Shown: piece after piece, positions 18,084 to 27,353 of the stretch | Position numbering within the stretch: position 1 is the first letter of the stretch | Layout: every line of letters begins with the position of its first letter | Assembly (NCBI RefSeq): GCF_004307995.1 | Contig: NZ_SIRE01000012.1 | Coordinates: 186,001 to 250,000 of the forward strand | Length of the DNA stretch: 64,000 bases | Direction of reading: 5' to 3' | From: Paenibacillus thalictri | GTDB lineage: Bacteria; Bacillota; Bacilli; Paenibacillales; NBRC-103111 | Notes under the pieces: generated by a model | What the model saw: only the letters and a program-made list of their open reading frames with translations | Databases searched by the model: none | Told to the model about the DNA's origin: nothing | Translations under genes and position numbers: made by a program

Positions 18084-18779
18084 ATGACAGTTACATTGAT
18101 AACTGGCGGAAATACAGGTTTGGGGTTTGAAACAGCTAGACGTTTAAAGGAATTCGGACACAAAGTGTATATCAGCTCGCGTGATGAAAGCAAAGGTAAG
18201 ATCGCTTCGGAATCTTTAGGAGTAGACTATATAGTTCTAGATGTAACAGATGACGCATCGGTTAAAAAAGCAGCTGAGGAAATCGAACAAAAAGAAGGCC
18301 GCATAGATGTTCTTATAAACAATGCAGGAATCCCTGGACCATATGCAAAGCCGGAAGATATAACTGCGGACATGATGTTACAAGTCTATGATACCAATGT
18401 TTTTGGAATCGTTCGGGTTACTCATCACTTCCTCCCTCTGTTGAAGAAATCGGAGGAGCCTGTCATTGTAAATGTAAGCAGTGGCCTTGGCTCATTTGGA
18501 CAAGTGCTAAATCCCGAAAAAATAGAGTCTAAGGTTAATGCCCTTTCATACTGTTCATCAAAGGCAGCCGTCGGCATGCTTACCGTGCAATATGCAAAAG
18601 CTCTTCCCGAAATAAGAATTAATGCAATAGACCCGGGTCCAACCAACACCGGGGACCGCTTCAAAAATGGCGTTCAATCGATACAAGAAGGTACTGATGC
18701 CGTCGTAAGAATGGCTACCATAGATAAAACCGGTCCGACAGGAACATTTACAAATCGAGAGGGTATTATTCCTTGGTAA
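18084..18779 (+). CDS. Short-chain dehydrogenase/reductase (SDR)
   Basis: AAAGGAG at 18067-18073 lies ten bases before ATG 18084, so this start is chosen over 18075. The 231-residue protein has the classical SDR Rossmann motif TGGNTGLGFETARRL, the NNAG motif (VLINNAGIPG), the catalytic Ser region (NVSSGLGS) and YCSSKAA with the Y-x-x-x-K pair. It is an NAD(P)(H)-dependent oxidoreductase of unknown substrate, probably induced by a MarR ligand. Confidence 0.88.
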   Translation: MTVTLITGGNTGLGFETARRLKEFGHKVYISSRDESKGKIASESLGVDYIVLDVTDDASVKKAAEEIEQKEGRIDVLINNAGIPGPYAKPEDITADMMLQVYDTNVFGIVRVTHHFLPLLKKSEEPVIVNVSSGLGSFGQVLNPEKIESKVNALSYCSSKAAVGMLTVQYAKALPEIRINAIDPGPTNTGDRFKNGVQSIQEGTDAVVRMATIDKTGPTGTFTNREGIIPW

Positions 18780-18892
18780 TAAAATTTTGTGATTGGTACA
18801 AATACAAGTGATTATTCGCCGTTGCTTGTGATACATTTCACTACTCTGCATGTGTAAATAAACAACACAAACCAATCAACGGCGAAATGAAA

Positions 18893-18915
18893 GGCACCCT
18901 CATCACAAGGGTGCC
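18893..18915 (-). terminator. Terminator of the nrdHIEF operon
   Basis: GGCACCCT-CATCACA-AGGGTGCC lies just downstream of nrdF; on the minus strand TTTCATTT follows. A second inverted pair, TCGCCGTTG and CAACGGCGA, lies further out (about 18818 and 18877). Confidence 0.75.
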
Positions 18916-18920
18916 CAGTA

Positions 18921-19886
18921 TTAAAATCGAAACGTATCATCTGTGATCGGAGCGACCTTCGCTACGGCGTAAGTGGAGCCTTTCTGTGAGAAGAAGTCAT
19001 ATGTCGAGCCCTCATTGCGAATTCCGTTCATGACGATCGGATTCACTTCCTCGTCCGGGAACATGACTTCAAAGCCGATATTCATGAGCGCTTTGTTCGC
19101 ATTATAGCGGACGTAGCTTTTGACATCAGGGCTAAGTCCGGTTTCCGCGTACAAGTCGTTCGTATAACTTACTTCGTTGTGGTAAAGATCGAGCAGGAAC
19201 TCGTAAGCCCAAACCGTCAGCTGTTCCTTCTGCTCCGCCGTGAATTGCTTGAAACGCTGCTGGGCGAAATACCCGATAGCCACGCCGTGAATGGACTCGT
19301 CCCGAAGAATGAGCGAAATAACTTCCGCGCTGTTCCGCAGGGTGCCTTGTCCGCCCAAGTACAGCGGGAAGAAGAACCCGGAGTAGAACAAGAAGGATTC
19401 GAGCATGACCGACGCGAACATCGCCTTCCACAAGGTGACGTCGTCGCCTTCTTGGATCGAAAGATATACGTCGCTGATTCGCTTCGCTTTATACTGCAAA
19501 TACTCATTGCGCTTGACCCAGTCGAAGATCGAGTCGATCTCGCTGTTCGTGCACAAGGTCGTGAAAATGTACGAGTAAGATTTCGCATGAATGGCTTCGA
19601 ACGAAGCGAACACCGTGTACAAGGCTTTCTCTTGCAAATTCGACTCATAACGGGCGATTTCGTTCATTCCGATATTCGTTTGAATGGTGTCAAGCAGCGT
19701 TAAGCCACCGAGTACTTTCTTATAGGTATCCTGATGCGCGAAATCCTGCCATTGCTTGATGTCTTTGCTGACCGCGATTTCTTCCGGGAACCAGATCTGC
19801 TTCCATTGCTGGTCCCAGAACACTTTGGTCAGCTCATGCTGGTTGCGGTTCCAGTTGACGGCTTCGAATACTTTTAAATCGAACAT
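18921..19886 (-). CDS. nrdF: Class Ib ribonucleotide reductase, small subunit NrdF
   Basis: The 321-residue protein starts at MFDLKVFEAVNWN and overlaps the end of nrdE by 13 bp. Metal ligands of the di-iron/dimanganese site are visible in EAIHAKSYSYIF and RDESIHGVAIGYF. It houses the tyrosyl radical that starts reduction of ribonucleoside diphosphates in NrdE. A longer frame reaching 19994 lies in nrdE and is not used. The last gene of the operon. Confidence 0.96.
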   Translation of the reverse strand: MFDLKVFEAVNWNRNQHELTKVFWDQQWKQIWFPEEIAVSKDIKQWQDFAHQDTYKKVLGGLTLLDTIQTNIGMNEIARYESNLQEKALYTVFASFEAIHAKSYSYIFTTLCTNSEIDSIFDWVKRNEYLQYKAKRISDVYLSIQEGDDVTLWKAMFASVMLESFLFYSGFFFPLYLGGQGTLRNSAEVISLILRDESIHGVAIGYFAQQRFKQFTAEQKEQLTVWAYEFLLDLYHNEVSYTNDLYAETGLSPDVKSYVRYNANKALMNIGFEVMFPDEEVNPIVMNGIRNEGSTYDFFSQKGSTYAVAKVAPITDDTFRF

Positions 19887-21967
19887 GAAACACACTCCTC
19901 GATCGTTTGCAGGCGCTGACGCACGTAGTACACCGTCTTGATCCCTTTCATCCAGGCGTAGATGTACAGGCGGGCCAACTGCTCGGTCGTCCATTGATCG
20001 GTCACGTACAAGGTCATCGATATCCCTTGGTCAATGTGACGCTGAGCAGCTGCGTATAGGTCTATCATTCGATACTGGTCGATCTCATAAGCTTCCTTAT
20101 ATAAGGAGATGTTGTCGTTGTTCAAGAACGGCATCGGATAGATGGTGCGGCTGTCGGCGTAATCGCGGATCTCCACCTTCTCCGTGCATGGCGCGATCGA
20201 AGCCGTACTACTACGGATATAAGAGATGCTTCCGGTTGGCGCGATCGCGAGGCGATAAGCATTAAACAGGCCGTGTTCCATGACCTGCTCCTTCAAGGAA
20301 CACCACATCTCCTGCGTAATCAACGGAACGTTGCCAAGCGCCTTTCTCACTTGCTCCGGCAGCGCGGTAACATCTTTGGACACGTATTGATCGAAATAAG
20401 TACCGTTCGCGTAGTCGCTCTGTTCGAAACCGTGGAACGTTGCTTGCTTCTCCTGGGAAATCCGCATTGACGCAAGCAGCGTGTAATAGTTAACGGATTC
20501 CATGAATGCGTCAATGAACTGAACGGACTCCTTCGAGCCATACAATATTCCTTGAGAGACCAAATGGCCATGCAGGTTCATCAGGCCAAGGCCGATCGAA
20601 TGCATGAGGCGATTCGCTTTTGCGACCGACGGCACGTTCTTGATTTCCGTCATCATGGATACGTTCGTCAATAGGCGCATCGACGTGTCGATCAATTGTT
20701 CGAAATCGTCCTCCTGCACCGCCTTATGAATGTCAAGAGAACCCAGGTTGCAGGATACGTCTAGGCCGTATTCGTTCTCCGTGCCGTAGTCATTAATGAT
20801 GCTCGTCGTTTGAACCTGCAGGATTTCCGTACACAAGTTGGACATCTTCACCCGCCCTAGATTGCGCAGCGGATGCTTCTCGTTCACTTGATCGTCGAAC
20901 ACCTCAAACGGATAACCCGACTCGAACTGCGCTTTCTTGACCTCCGTGTACAATTTGCGCGCATTGATCCGCTTGATCTTACGAACGTTCGGATTGTCCA
21001 AGAGCTCATAGTACATTTCGCTAATGCTGATTTCGGACATCCTTTTGCCGTATTCCTTATAAATGTCGTACGGGCTGAAAAGCACGATGTCCTTGTCCCG
21101 CTTCATCAGCTCGAAGAAGATGCTCGGAACGATAATTCCCGTTGACAAAGTCGCAAGGCGGATTTTATCGTCGGCGTTCGGCTTTTTGGCCGAAATGAAG
21201 TTCTCGATATCGGCGTGGAAAATGTTCAGGTAAATCACGCCGGAGCCGTTGCGTTGACCCAATTGGTTCGAATAGGAGAAAGAATTCTCGAGCAGCTTCG
21301 CGACCGGCATGACGCCGCTTGCGCGGTTCAATATCTCTTTGATCGGATCGCCGAGAGGTCTGAGGTCGGTTAAGTTTACCCCGACACCGCCACCTAAGCG
21401 GGACAGCTCCAGGCAATAGCCGATATTCTCGGCAATACTGTTCATCGAATCGTCCATGGTCAGCTTAAAGCAGCTAACAAGCTCTCCGCGCGCTTTTTTG
21501 CCGCTGTTGAGTGCGGTTGGCGTTGCCGGCTGATACGCCGACATCATGACCTCTACCGCGCGCTCCGCCAGATGTTCGTCCCCTTGCGCCAAGTACAACG
21601 CGGTAATGACGATGCGATCCTCGTACTTCTCGAGAATTTCCTCGCCATTCCTGCTTTTCATCGCATAGCTTTCATAAAATTTGCTCGCGCTCATGAACGA
21701 AGGAAACCGAAATTGGTAAGCGTACGCCTTTTCGTACAGCAGCTCGATGAACGACATGTCATACTGCTCCAAAAATCCGGATTCATAATAGCCCTCGTCG
21801 ACGAGATAACGTATTTTTTCTCTCGTATCGATGAAGTAACGCAGCTTCGCGTTGACGTGCTCCAAAAAGTAGCGGCGCGTTGCCTCTTTATCTTTGGCGA
21901 GATCCAGCTTTCCCGTCCGGCTGTATTGATTCAGCATCTCATTGTTCAATTTCAAATAAGATTTCAT
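19874..21967 (-). CDS. nrdE: Class Ib ribonucleotide reductase, large subunit NrdE
   Basis: The 697-residue catalytic subunit starts at MKSYLKLNNEMLNQ; its ATG overlaps the nrdI stop (ATGA). Family motifs are clear: LVSCFKLTMDDSMNSI with the first redox cysteine, the active-site loop with NLCTEI, LDVSCNLGSLDI with the second cysteine, and the C-terminal CVSCSI thiol pair that accepts electrons from NrdH. It converts NDPs to dNDPs. Confidence 0.96.
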   Translation of the reverse strand: MKSYLKLNNEMLNQYSRTGKLDLAKDKEATRRYFLEHVNAKLRYFIDTREKIRYLVDEGYYESGFLEQYDMSFIELLYEKAYAYQFRFPSFMSASKFYESYAMKSRNGEEILEKYEDRIVITALYLAQGDEHLAERAVEVMMSAYQPATPTALNSGKKARGELVSCFKLTMDDSMNSIAENIGYCLELSRLGGGVGVNLTDLRPLGDPIKEILNRASGVMPVAKLLENSFSYSNQLGQRNGSGVIYLNIFHADIENFISAKKPNADDKIRLATLSTGIIVPSIFFELMKRDKDIVLFSPYDIYKEYGKRMSEISISEMYYELLDNPNVRKIKRINARKLYTEVKKAQFESGYPFEVFDDQVNEKHPLRNLGRVKMSNLCTEILQVQTTSIINDYGTENEYGLDVSCNLGSLDIHKAVQEDDFEQLIDTSMRLLTNVSMMTEIKNVPSVAKANRLMHSIGLGLMNLHGHLVSQGILYGSKESVQFIDAFMESVNYYTLLASMRISQEKQATFHGFEQSDYANGTYFDQYVSKDVTALPEQVRKALGNVPLITQEMWCSLKEQVMEHGLFNAYRLAIAPTGSISYIRSSTASIAPCTEKVEIRDYADSRTIYPMPFLNNDNISLYKEAYEIDQYRMIDLYAAAQRHIDQGISMTLYVTDQWTTEQLARLYIYAWMKGIKTVYYVRQRLQTIEECVSCSI

Positions 21968-22335
21968 CCGACGTGCTCCTTTTGGAAACATTGCTCGTAA
22001 TAGTCGTGAATGGCCTCATAGTCTTCCGCGAAGCCGCGCAAGTCGATCTTGCGCACAAGCGGGACTTTCAGCTGCCGCGCGATCGCATCACCGGCTCCGC
22101 CAAACACGTTATGGCCAAAATTGCTGTTGCCGCTCACGATGACGCCACGGCAAAGCTTGCCGTTTCTCTCGAGAAACAGCTTCACCTTGGCCGGGATCTC
22201 CCCTAGGCCGTCCGTATATGTAAAAAGCAAAAAAGGCTCCGCAAGCATACGGTCTTCTTCGATTTCAATCGCAGGCAACCGAAGCCGCGAAACAATGTAT
22301 CGAACATTCCCTGTACGGCTCGCAAAAGCGATCAT
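21964..22335 (-). CDS. nrdI: NrdI flavodoxin-like activator
   Basis: The 123-residue protein starts MIAFASRTGNVRYIV and has the FMN loop TYTDGLGEIPAKV and GNSNFGHNVFGGAGD. NrdI is a flavodoxin that supplies oxidant to assemble the dimanganese-tyrosyl cofactor of NrdF. The gene overlaps nrdH and nrdE by four bases at each end, which implies translational coupling. Confidence 0.95.
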   Translation of the reverse strand: MIAFASRTGNVRYIVSRLRLPAIEIEEDRMLAEPFLLFTYTDGLGEIPAKVKLFLERNGKLCRGVIVSGNSNFGHNVFGGAGDAIARQLKVPLVRKIDLRGFAEDYEAIHDYYEQCFQKEHVG

Positions 22336-22556
22336 ACGTTCACCTGCTCCATAAGTTTGACCATTTCGTTCGTATCGAAAATAAACTCGCCGTCAGCTTC
22401 CATAACCGGCAAGCTCATGACTCCCGCTTCCAATAGTCTTTCACGCGCCGCTTCGTCATGATCGATGTTGACAATCTCAACTTCGACACCAGAACGCGCA
22501 ATTTCAGATTTGATCCACATGCATTTCGGGCATACCGTTTTCGTATAAAGCTTCAT
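22332..22556 (-). CDS. nrdH: NrdH glutaredoxin-like redoxin
   Basis: The start is at MKLYTKTVCPKC, behind GGAGGAGAATCAGT; a longer frame to 22631 has no support. The 74-residue protein has the C-x-x-C site (CPKCMW) and the cis-Pro region SLPVMEADG. NrdH reduces the C-terminal thiols of NrdE. It is the first gene of the operon; no certain NrdR box was recognised upstream. Confidence 0.93.
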   Translation of the reverse strand: MKLYTKTVCPKCMWIKSEIARSGVEVEIVNIDHDEAARERLLEAGVMSLPVMEADGEFIFDTNEMVKLMEQVNV

Positions 22557-22756
22557 ACTGATTCTCCTCCGGTTTCGTTTTGGCCGAATAAAAAGCACCC
22601 TCGGGGATGAGAGCGCGGCAACCGTCATCATTCGACTCCAGTTTTAGATATTTATAATATCGGCTCATTGCAACATAGAATCCATACTATATTAACGATT
22701 TAGTAGAGATATTTTTATCTTAGCACTCATACGTCAATAATACAATATACAGGATG

Positions 22757-22927
22757 TTATCGGACTATTTTGTCTTTTCCCATCAATATATTGATCTGAC
22801 AGGCTTTTCGTTTGGGTATCACCGCGTTGGATAAGCTCGGCTGCGAAATAAACAGCCTCTTTGCCGCTTCGCTTATGGAGCCGCAACTAACGATGGTCAG
22901 AATATATTTCAATTGCTGCAAGGTCAT
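22757..22927 (-). pseudogene. Truncated LysR-family regulator (HTH head only)
   Basis: A 56-codon frame reads MTLQQLKYILTIVSCGSISE, then AAKRLFISQPSLSNAV, a textbook LysR N-terminal helix-turn-helix. After SNAV the similarity stops and the frame ends 20 codons later. The effector domain (about 200 residues) is absent, so this is a decayed or truncated gene beside the PNPOx-like gene. The stop of the neighbouring gene at 22949 lies only 21 bp away. Confidence 0.75.
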
Positions 22928-22948
22928 TGGAATAACTGTATCTTGGCG

Positions 22949-23497
22949 TTAAGTGTTTCTTCCGACATTCATAACCGTTCTATACATTTTTTCTGCTTCA
23001 ATAGGACTTTCTTTTGCCGTCACATGATGCGGAAGAACCCGGCAGACCTGAACCGGTCCGCCGAATACAGCCGACCTATACTTGTCCACATGCTGCTTCG
23101 ACAAGGGGCGGTTATAATAACCGGGTACGTATTTATTGATCATTTCCTGGAGTACATGGGTGGCTTCATCCAAATCTGTGATTGGTTCTGCTTGCCCAAA
23201 TATCATTACGCTCATATAAGCCGTATCCGTTTTGGCAGGTACCGGATCGGTGATGGTCCCGTATTCCTCACATACCGTAAAACATACCTCCGGATTTTCA
23301 CTCATGACATGATTACGCCTTCCATCTCCGGCCCCGTGAAAATAGAGCTTCCCTTCCGTCCATACATAATTAAGCGGTACAACATAGGGCAAGTTCCCAT
23401 CAACCAACCCAAGATACCCGATTCTCGCTTGATGAAGGAAACTTTCAATTTTCTCCTGATCCCGGCATTCCCTAATCTTGTAACGAACCGAATTCAT
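22949..23497 (-). CDS. Pyridoxamine 5'-phosphate oxidase-like flavoprotein (NimA-like)
   Basis: ATG 23497 (MNSVRYKIRECRD) follows GAAAGGAG; the longer frame to 23584 is not used. The 182-residue protein has the split-barrel FMN fold features ARIGYLGLVDGNLPYVVPLN and YFHGAGDGRRN, as in NimA and other small PNPOx-like reductases. It may reduce a nitro compound or another electrophile. The divergent MocR/PdxR-type regulator, which binds PLP in this family, suggests a vitamin B6 link. Confidence 0.82.
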   Translation of the reverse strand: MNSVRYKIRECRDQEKIESFLHQARIGYLGLVDGNLPYVVPLNYVWTEGKLYFHGAGDGRRNHVMSENPEVCFTVCEEYGTITDPVPAKTDTAYMSVMIFGQAEPITDLDEATHVLQEMINKYVPGYYNRPLSKQHVDKYRSAVFGGPVQVCRVLPHHVTAKESPIEAEKMYRTVMNVGRNT

Positions 23498-23616
23498 TTC
23501 AAAATCTCTCCTTTCACCCATCACATAGTTATCCCACCCCAAACCCCGATACTCTACCTGAGTGCAGCAACGACTCGATTGCATATACCAGCGTTATTAC
23601 GGTAGTATATCAGTTA

Positions 23617-23683
23617 ATGGATTGCTTTAAAATATCCAAACATCGAGGTTATGACCAATCCATAATGGACATTTTAGGATTGG
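23617..23683. promoter_or_regulatory. Repeated ATGGATTG/CAATCCAT boxes between PNPOx-like gene and MocR regulator
   Basis: ATGGATTG (23617-23624), its inverse CAATCCAT (23656-23663) and GGATTGG (23677-23683) lie in the 208-bp divergent region. MocR/PdxR proteins typically bind such direct plus inverted repeats. Confidence 0.55.
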
Positions 23684-23705
23684 AGTTTCTTTTTGGAGGC
23701 GTACG

Positions 23706-25136
23706 ATGATGAAAGTAATTCGTAATGACAAAAGACCCATCTGGCAGCAATTGCTTGATCAAGCGATCAATAATATTACTAGCGGGATCTGGGCGCCAGG
23801 GGAACTCTTGATTCCTTCCCGCGAACTTGCTCACATGGTGGGTGTCTCCCGCTCAACGATACAGATCGTCTATGAGGAATTGCTAAGTCGCGGCTATACG
23901 GTTACATCCCGCCGAGGAGGAACGCGAGTTAGTAAATGGAGGCAAGTCACTGAGTCAACGAAGGAAATCATAACAGATGGCCCTATCCCCCCTTCACTTC
24001 CCTTGCTGAACTCGGCGGTCGATCAATTACATGACTGGTTCAGGGGCAAAGAACAGCGAGAAGTGGATATTGATTTTAGTCCACATGAACCCTATTTAGA
24101 CGAACAATTTCAAAAGAACTGGCGGCAATCGCTTCTTCACGTTTCCTCTGCAATGGATTTATCCAACTGGGCTTACGGTAATCCCTATGGTTTCACACCA
24201 TTACGAGAGCAAATTCAGCGTTATTTATCACTTGAACGAGGCATCCATATCCAAACCAATCAGATCCTGTTGACTTCAGGAGCTCAGCACAGCATTGACT
24301 TAATCGCACAATCGCTTTTAGCTGACGGGGACACCGTCTCTGTAGAAGATCCCGGTTTTCCGGCTGCCTGGATGGCGATGAAATATCGGCGTATGAATGT
24401 GGTGCCCGTTCCCATTGATGAGTATGGTCTAGTGGTTGAGCACATTCACCCGCAGTCCAAGCTGATCTTCGCGACCCCTTCCCACCAGTGCGCAGCCGGG
24501 GTCGTCATGTCGGAGCCGCGCAGGCAACAATTGCTGCATAAGGCCGCTCAAGAACAATTCTGGATCATTGAGGACGATTATGATAGTGAATTTCGATACC
24601 GCGGTGAACCGCTTCCGACACTGTTTAGCCAGGCATCTAATCATACCTTGTACCTCATGAGTTTTTCTAAAATGATTGCTCCAGGCATTCGTATTTCGGC
24701 TATCGTTGGATCTGTCGAGGCAATAGCTCAACTAGCCAAGGTACAAGAGCTGACTTACCGTCATCTTCCGATTATGGATCAGCTAACACTAACCCACTTT
24801 ATCAAGAATGGGCATTTTATGCGCCATATGAGAAGAGTCAGAAATGTATACCGACGAAGACACGAAGCCATGACTAAAGCTATTATGGCTAGCGGTTTAG
24901 GGGAACGTTTCAAACTAAGCGGAGTAGAAACGGGATTGCATATGTTACTTGAGGCCGAAGAGTCATACGACGAAGAAACCGTGACAAAGTTAGCCCTTCA
25001 AGAGGGAATACGTATATATCCTCTTGGACCCTACTGTTTGGCAAGCAAACGAAAGGGATGGGTGCTGGGGTTTGCAAAAGTAGATGAAGCATCGATTGAG
25101 CAGGGCATTCATCGTTTTGCGGAGTTGATCTTATAA
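23706..25136 (+). CDS. MocR/PdxR-type regulator (GntR HTH fused to aminotransferase fold)
   Basis: The 476-residue protein has a GntR winged helix (about residues 10-78: ELAHMVGVSRSTIQIVYEEL) linked to a class I aminotransferase domain. The PLP lysine lies in YLMSFSKMIAPGIRIS, and DDYDSEFRY supplies the cofactor-binding Asp/Tyr. Such proteins use PLP or a PLP adduct as effector. It is divergent from the PNPOx-like gene and probably controls it and itself. GGAGG stands six bases from the first ATG. Confidence 0.9.
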   Translation: MMKVIRNDKRPIWQQLLDQAINNITSGIWAPGELLIPSRELAHMVGVSRSTIQIVYEELLSRGYTVTSRRGGTRVSKWRQVTESTKEIITDGPIPPSLPLLNSAVDQLHDWFRGKEQREVDIDFSPHEPYLDEQFQKNWRQSLLHVSSAMDLSNWAYGNPYGFTPLREQIQRYLSLERGIHIQTNQILLTSGAQHSIDLIAQSLLADGDTVSVEDPGFPAAWMAMKYRRMNVVPVPIDEYGLVVEHIHPQSKLIFATPSHQCAAGVVMSEPRRQQLLHKAAQEQFWIIEDDYDSEFRYRGEPLPTLFSQASNHTLYLMSFSKMIAPGIRISAIVGSVEAIAQLAKVQELTYRHLPIMDQLTLTHFIKNGHFMRHMRRVRNVYRRRHEAMTKAIMASGLGERFKLSGVETGLHMLLEAEESYDEETVTKLALQEGIRIYPLGPYCLASKRKGWVLGFAKVDEASIEQGIHRFAELIL

Positions 25137-25201
25137 GATTTTCGTTAGCTGCACTCACAAGGCTGTACCAAAACATGGAGGCAGTCTCCCTTTGTGGATG
25201 T

Positions 25202-26194
25202 TTATTGGCCTTGCATATATTTAGTTAAAGTGTCGGTACTTCCCCGTAACCGCTCTTCCATAATCAAGCGCAGCTCATCAGGAATTCGTTCAAACTCGAC
25301 CCCTTTCCCCAAGAACAAAAGCCAATCCGCATAATACGCTAGCGCCTCAACATCGGTCACATCCAGTTGAACATTGAAAATCCCGCTTGACTGGAACATT
25401 CCTGTAAAGGACAAAATAATCCCCGGCGGGTGCATGCGCTTAAAGCGCTGAATCCCAGTCGCATCAAGCTTTACGACTAGATTGGACTCACGCGCACCAA
25501 GCCGTTTTTTGCTTAAAATCTCTTGCTCAGACCGCCTCATCTTCTGCTCAGAAATGGCTGAATCCCGCAGCATCTCAACAGGCAAATAACGAAACTCATC
25601 GGTATCAAGATCATAAACCTCGACCAGCCAACGAGCGTTTGAGTTTAAAATATGAATCAAAAAAACGTCCATCAACTGCGGACAGCCAGGACTCGGCTCA
25701 TACGTCAAGCGCAAGTGCTTATCCCGCGCAGCAAGCGTAATCAACTGGTTCAACTCCGCAGGCGCCGCATCATCGAGTTCTAAAAGATTCGGGCTGGCAG
25801 GATTTGTATTTTCGAAAAGCAAGATATTATTCAACTCGATCAGCTCGTCGTGCTGGGTTTGCGACGCGATGCCGATGAGTTTTTCAGTGATGGAGCGGCG
25901 ATTTTGCAAATAAGGCAGCTGCGAATTTTTCGAAGCGATAAAGCTGATAAATATCGCTTTCAGCTCTTCCGGCGTGAAACGGACGGCGGACAGATACTGA
26001 TTTTGCAGGACATTGTAGCCGCCCCCGCGCCCAAGCTCGGTCGTCAGCGGAAAACCCATCGCCTGAATCTCGTTAATGTCGCGGATCGCCGTCGCGCGAG
26101 AAATCTTGAACTCCCGCTGAATCTCTGCAATCGTAAAATGCGCGCGGTTATTGATGAAGCGCATGATCAGGTTCACTCGTTCTGTCTTTTTCAT
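25202..26194 (-). CDS. WYL-domain transcriptional regulator (YafY type)
   Basis: The 330-residue protein has a DeoR-like HTH at residues 1-60 (RFINNRAHFTIAEIQREFKI, SRATAIRDINEIQAMGFPL), the GRGGGY wing and a WYL-like ligand domain (ARDKHLRLTYEPSPGCPQLM). It is divergent from two tandem GyrI-like genes and presumably regulates them. WYL domains sense small molecules or single-stranded nucleic acids in other systems. Confidence 0.85.
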   Translation of the reverse strand: MKKTERVNLIMRFINNRAHFTIAEIQREFKISRATAIRDINEIQAMGFPLTTELGRGGGYNVLQNQYLSAVRFTPEELKAIFISFIASKNSQLPYLQNRRSITEKLIGIASQTQHDELIELNNILLFENTNPASPNLLELDDAAPAELNQLITLAARDKHLRLTYEPSPGCPQLMDVFLIHILNSNARWLVEVYDLDTDEFRYLPVEMLRDSAISEQKMRRSEQEILSKKRLGARESNLVVKLDATGIQRFKRMHPPGIILSFTGMFQSSGIFNVQLDVTDVEALAYYADWLLFLGKGVEFERIPDELRLIMEERLRGSTDTLTKYMQGQ

Positions 26195-26267
26195 GATTTT
26201 ATTGTATCAGAAATGTAGCATCAGTACTGATTTTGATTCTGCATTACTTTTTGATATTCGGGAAAAG

Positions 26268-26284
26268 GTATCGTTTTATGATAC
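26268..26284. promoter_or_regulatory. Palindrome in the WYL-regulator/GyrI-like promoter
   Basis: GTATC-GTTTTAT-GATAC is an exact inverted repeat about 55 bp before the first GyrI-like gene; related GTATC strings occur at about 26204 and 26297. Confidence 0.5.
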
Positions 26285-26338
26285 ATTTAGCGAATAGTAT
26301 CAATCTTGTAAAAATAAATCCGCTAAGGAGAGATTAAG

Positions 26339-26818
26339 ATGTCTAACTACTCCATCCAAACCATCTCGGAAAACTACAAAATGACTGCTTTCGGTGTTTC
26401 ACTTGAAGACTACAACGACTGGGCAGGCAATGCAGCAAAAACTGCAGCGAAAAAAGCTGAAATCACTGAGAACGGCAAGCTTGCCGAACTTCTCGCGCTC
26501 GCTGACGGGCAGGAATATCAAATCAACTACGTCATCGACGGCAAAGCTTGGCGCGGCTTCGGCGTGATGGGAGCATACGACGTGGAAGGCGCAATCGCCC
26601 TAGACTTCCTCGCTGGGGACTACCTCGTGGTGCCTGGGACAGGCGCTGACAAAGACCGCCTTGCTGACGAAATAACAGGCAAAGTTTTCGGTGGCCTGCT
26701 GCAAGAAATCACAGACTACAAATACATTGGTCCCGGTAACTCAACATTCGTCAAAACAGCTGAAGACGGTACATTCTACGGCGAAATGTGGCTTCGTGTA
26801 AAAAAAGTAGCAGGCTAA
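26339..26818 (+). CDS. GyrI-like/effector-binding-domain protein, copy 1
   Basis: The 159-residue protein resembles stand-alone GyrI-like (AraC effector-binding) domains: a central YLVVPGTG strand and a late GEMWLRVKK, where the family has an acidic residue in the ligand pocket. The start ATG follows AAGGAGAGATTAAG. It shares the full layout with the next gene (TAFG, YKYIGPGN versus YAYIGGPN), so the two arose by duplication. Probable small-molecule binder controlled by the WYL regulator. No enzyme motif is seen. Confidence 0.65.
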   Translation: MSNYSIQTISENYKMTAFGVSLEDYNDWAGNAAKTAAKKAEITENGKLAELLALADGQEYQINYVIDGKAWRGFGVMGAYDVEGAIALDFLAGDYLVVPGTGADKDRLADEITGKVFGGLLQEITDYKYIGPGNSTFVKTAEDGTFYGEMWLRVKKVAG

Positions 26819-26840
26819 TCTCAGTCAAAGGAGCACTCCC

Positions 26841-27317
26841 ATGGCAAATTACACAGTTGAACATAAGAAATCATTTACATTGACCGCTTATGGTTTTTCA
26901 ATTCAATCCAATTTCCAAGACGCGCCAGCATTGCAAAAGGAAAAGGCAGAGTTTTGGGGAAGACTCAAAGGTGACGGGCGTTTTGATAAACTCAAAGCGG
27001 CCGCCAAAGATGATCGCGAGTGGTCAGTCAACGAGGTTTATCAAGGCAAACCGTGGAATTATTTCGCGGTAGAAGCTAGCAAATCGGTGGCTGACGCAAC
27101 ACGCATCATCGAGTTTCCAGAAAGCGAGTACATCGTGCTCGCAGGAACCGGCGACAAGGAAACTTTGTTTGATCAGTTGACTTATCGTGCTTTTGGCGAA
27201 GTCTTGTCACAAATCACTGACTATGCTTACATCGGCGGTCCAAACGCGACTTATCGCAAAGAAAATAGTGACGGCACTTTCTGCGGCGAATTTTGGGTAC
27301 CTGTGGTTAAAAAATAG
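26841..27317 (+). CDS. GyrI-like/effector-binding-domain protein, copy 2
   Basis: The 158-residue paralogue of the preceding gene lies 22 bp downstream behind AAAGGAG. Shared marks are LTAYGFSI, EYIVLAGTGDKETLFDQ, FGEVLSQITDYAYIGGPN and CGEFWVPVVKK. The WVPV ending is typical of GyrI-like proteins. Roughly a third of positions agree between copies, so the duplication is old. A large hairpin follows. Confidence 0.65.
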   Translation: MANYTVEHKKSFTLTAYGFSIQSNFQDAPALQKEKAEFWGRLKGDGRFDKLKAAAKDDREWSVNEVYQGKPWNYFAVEASKSVADATRIIEFPESEYIVLAGTGDKETLFDQLTYRAFGEVLSQITDYAYIGGPNATYRKENSDGTFCGEFWVPVVKK

Positions 27318-27353
27318 TACGATGGCAAGAACCTGACTATAAACAACCTATTT

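Noticed and set aside
19887..19994. N-terminal extension of NrdF
   Set aside because: The extra 36 codons lie inside nrdE, and MFDLKVFEAVNWN is the normal family start.
22557..22756. NrdR boxes upstream of nrdHIEF
   Set aside because: AT-rich strings such as ATACTATATTA occur, but no pair fits the NrdR consensus and spacing well enough.
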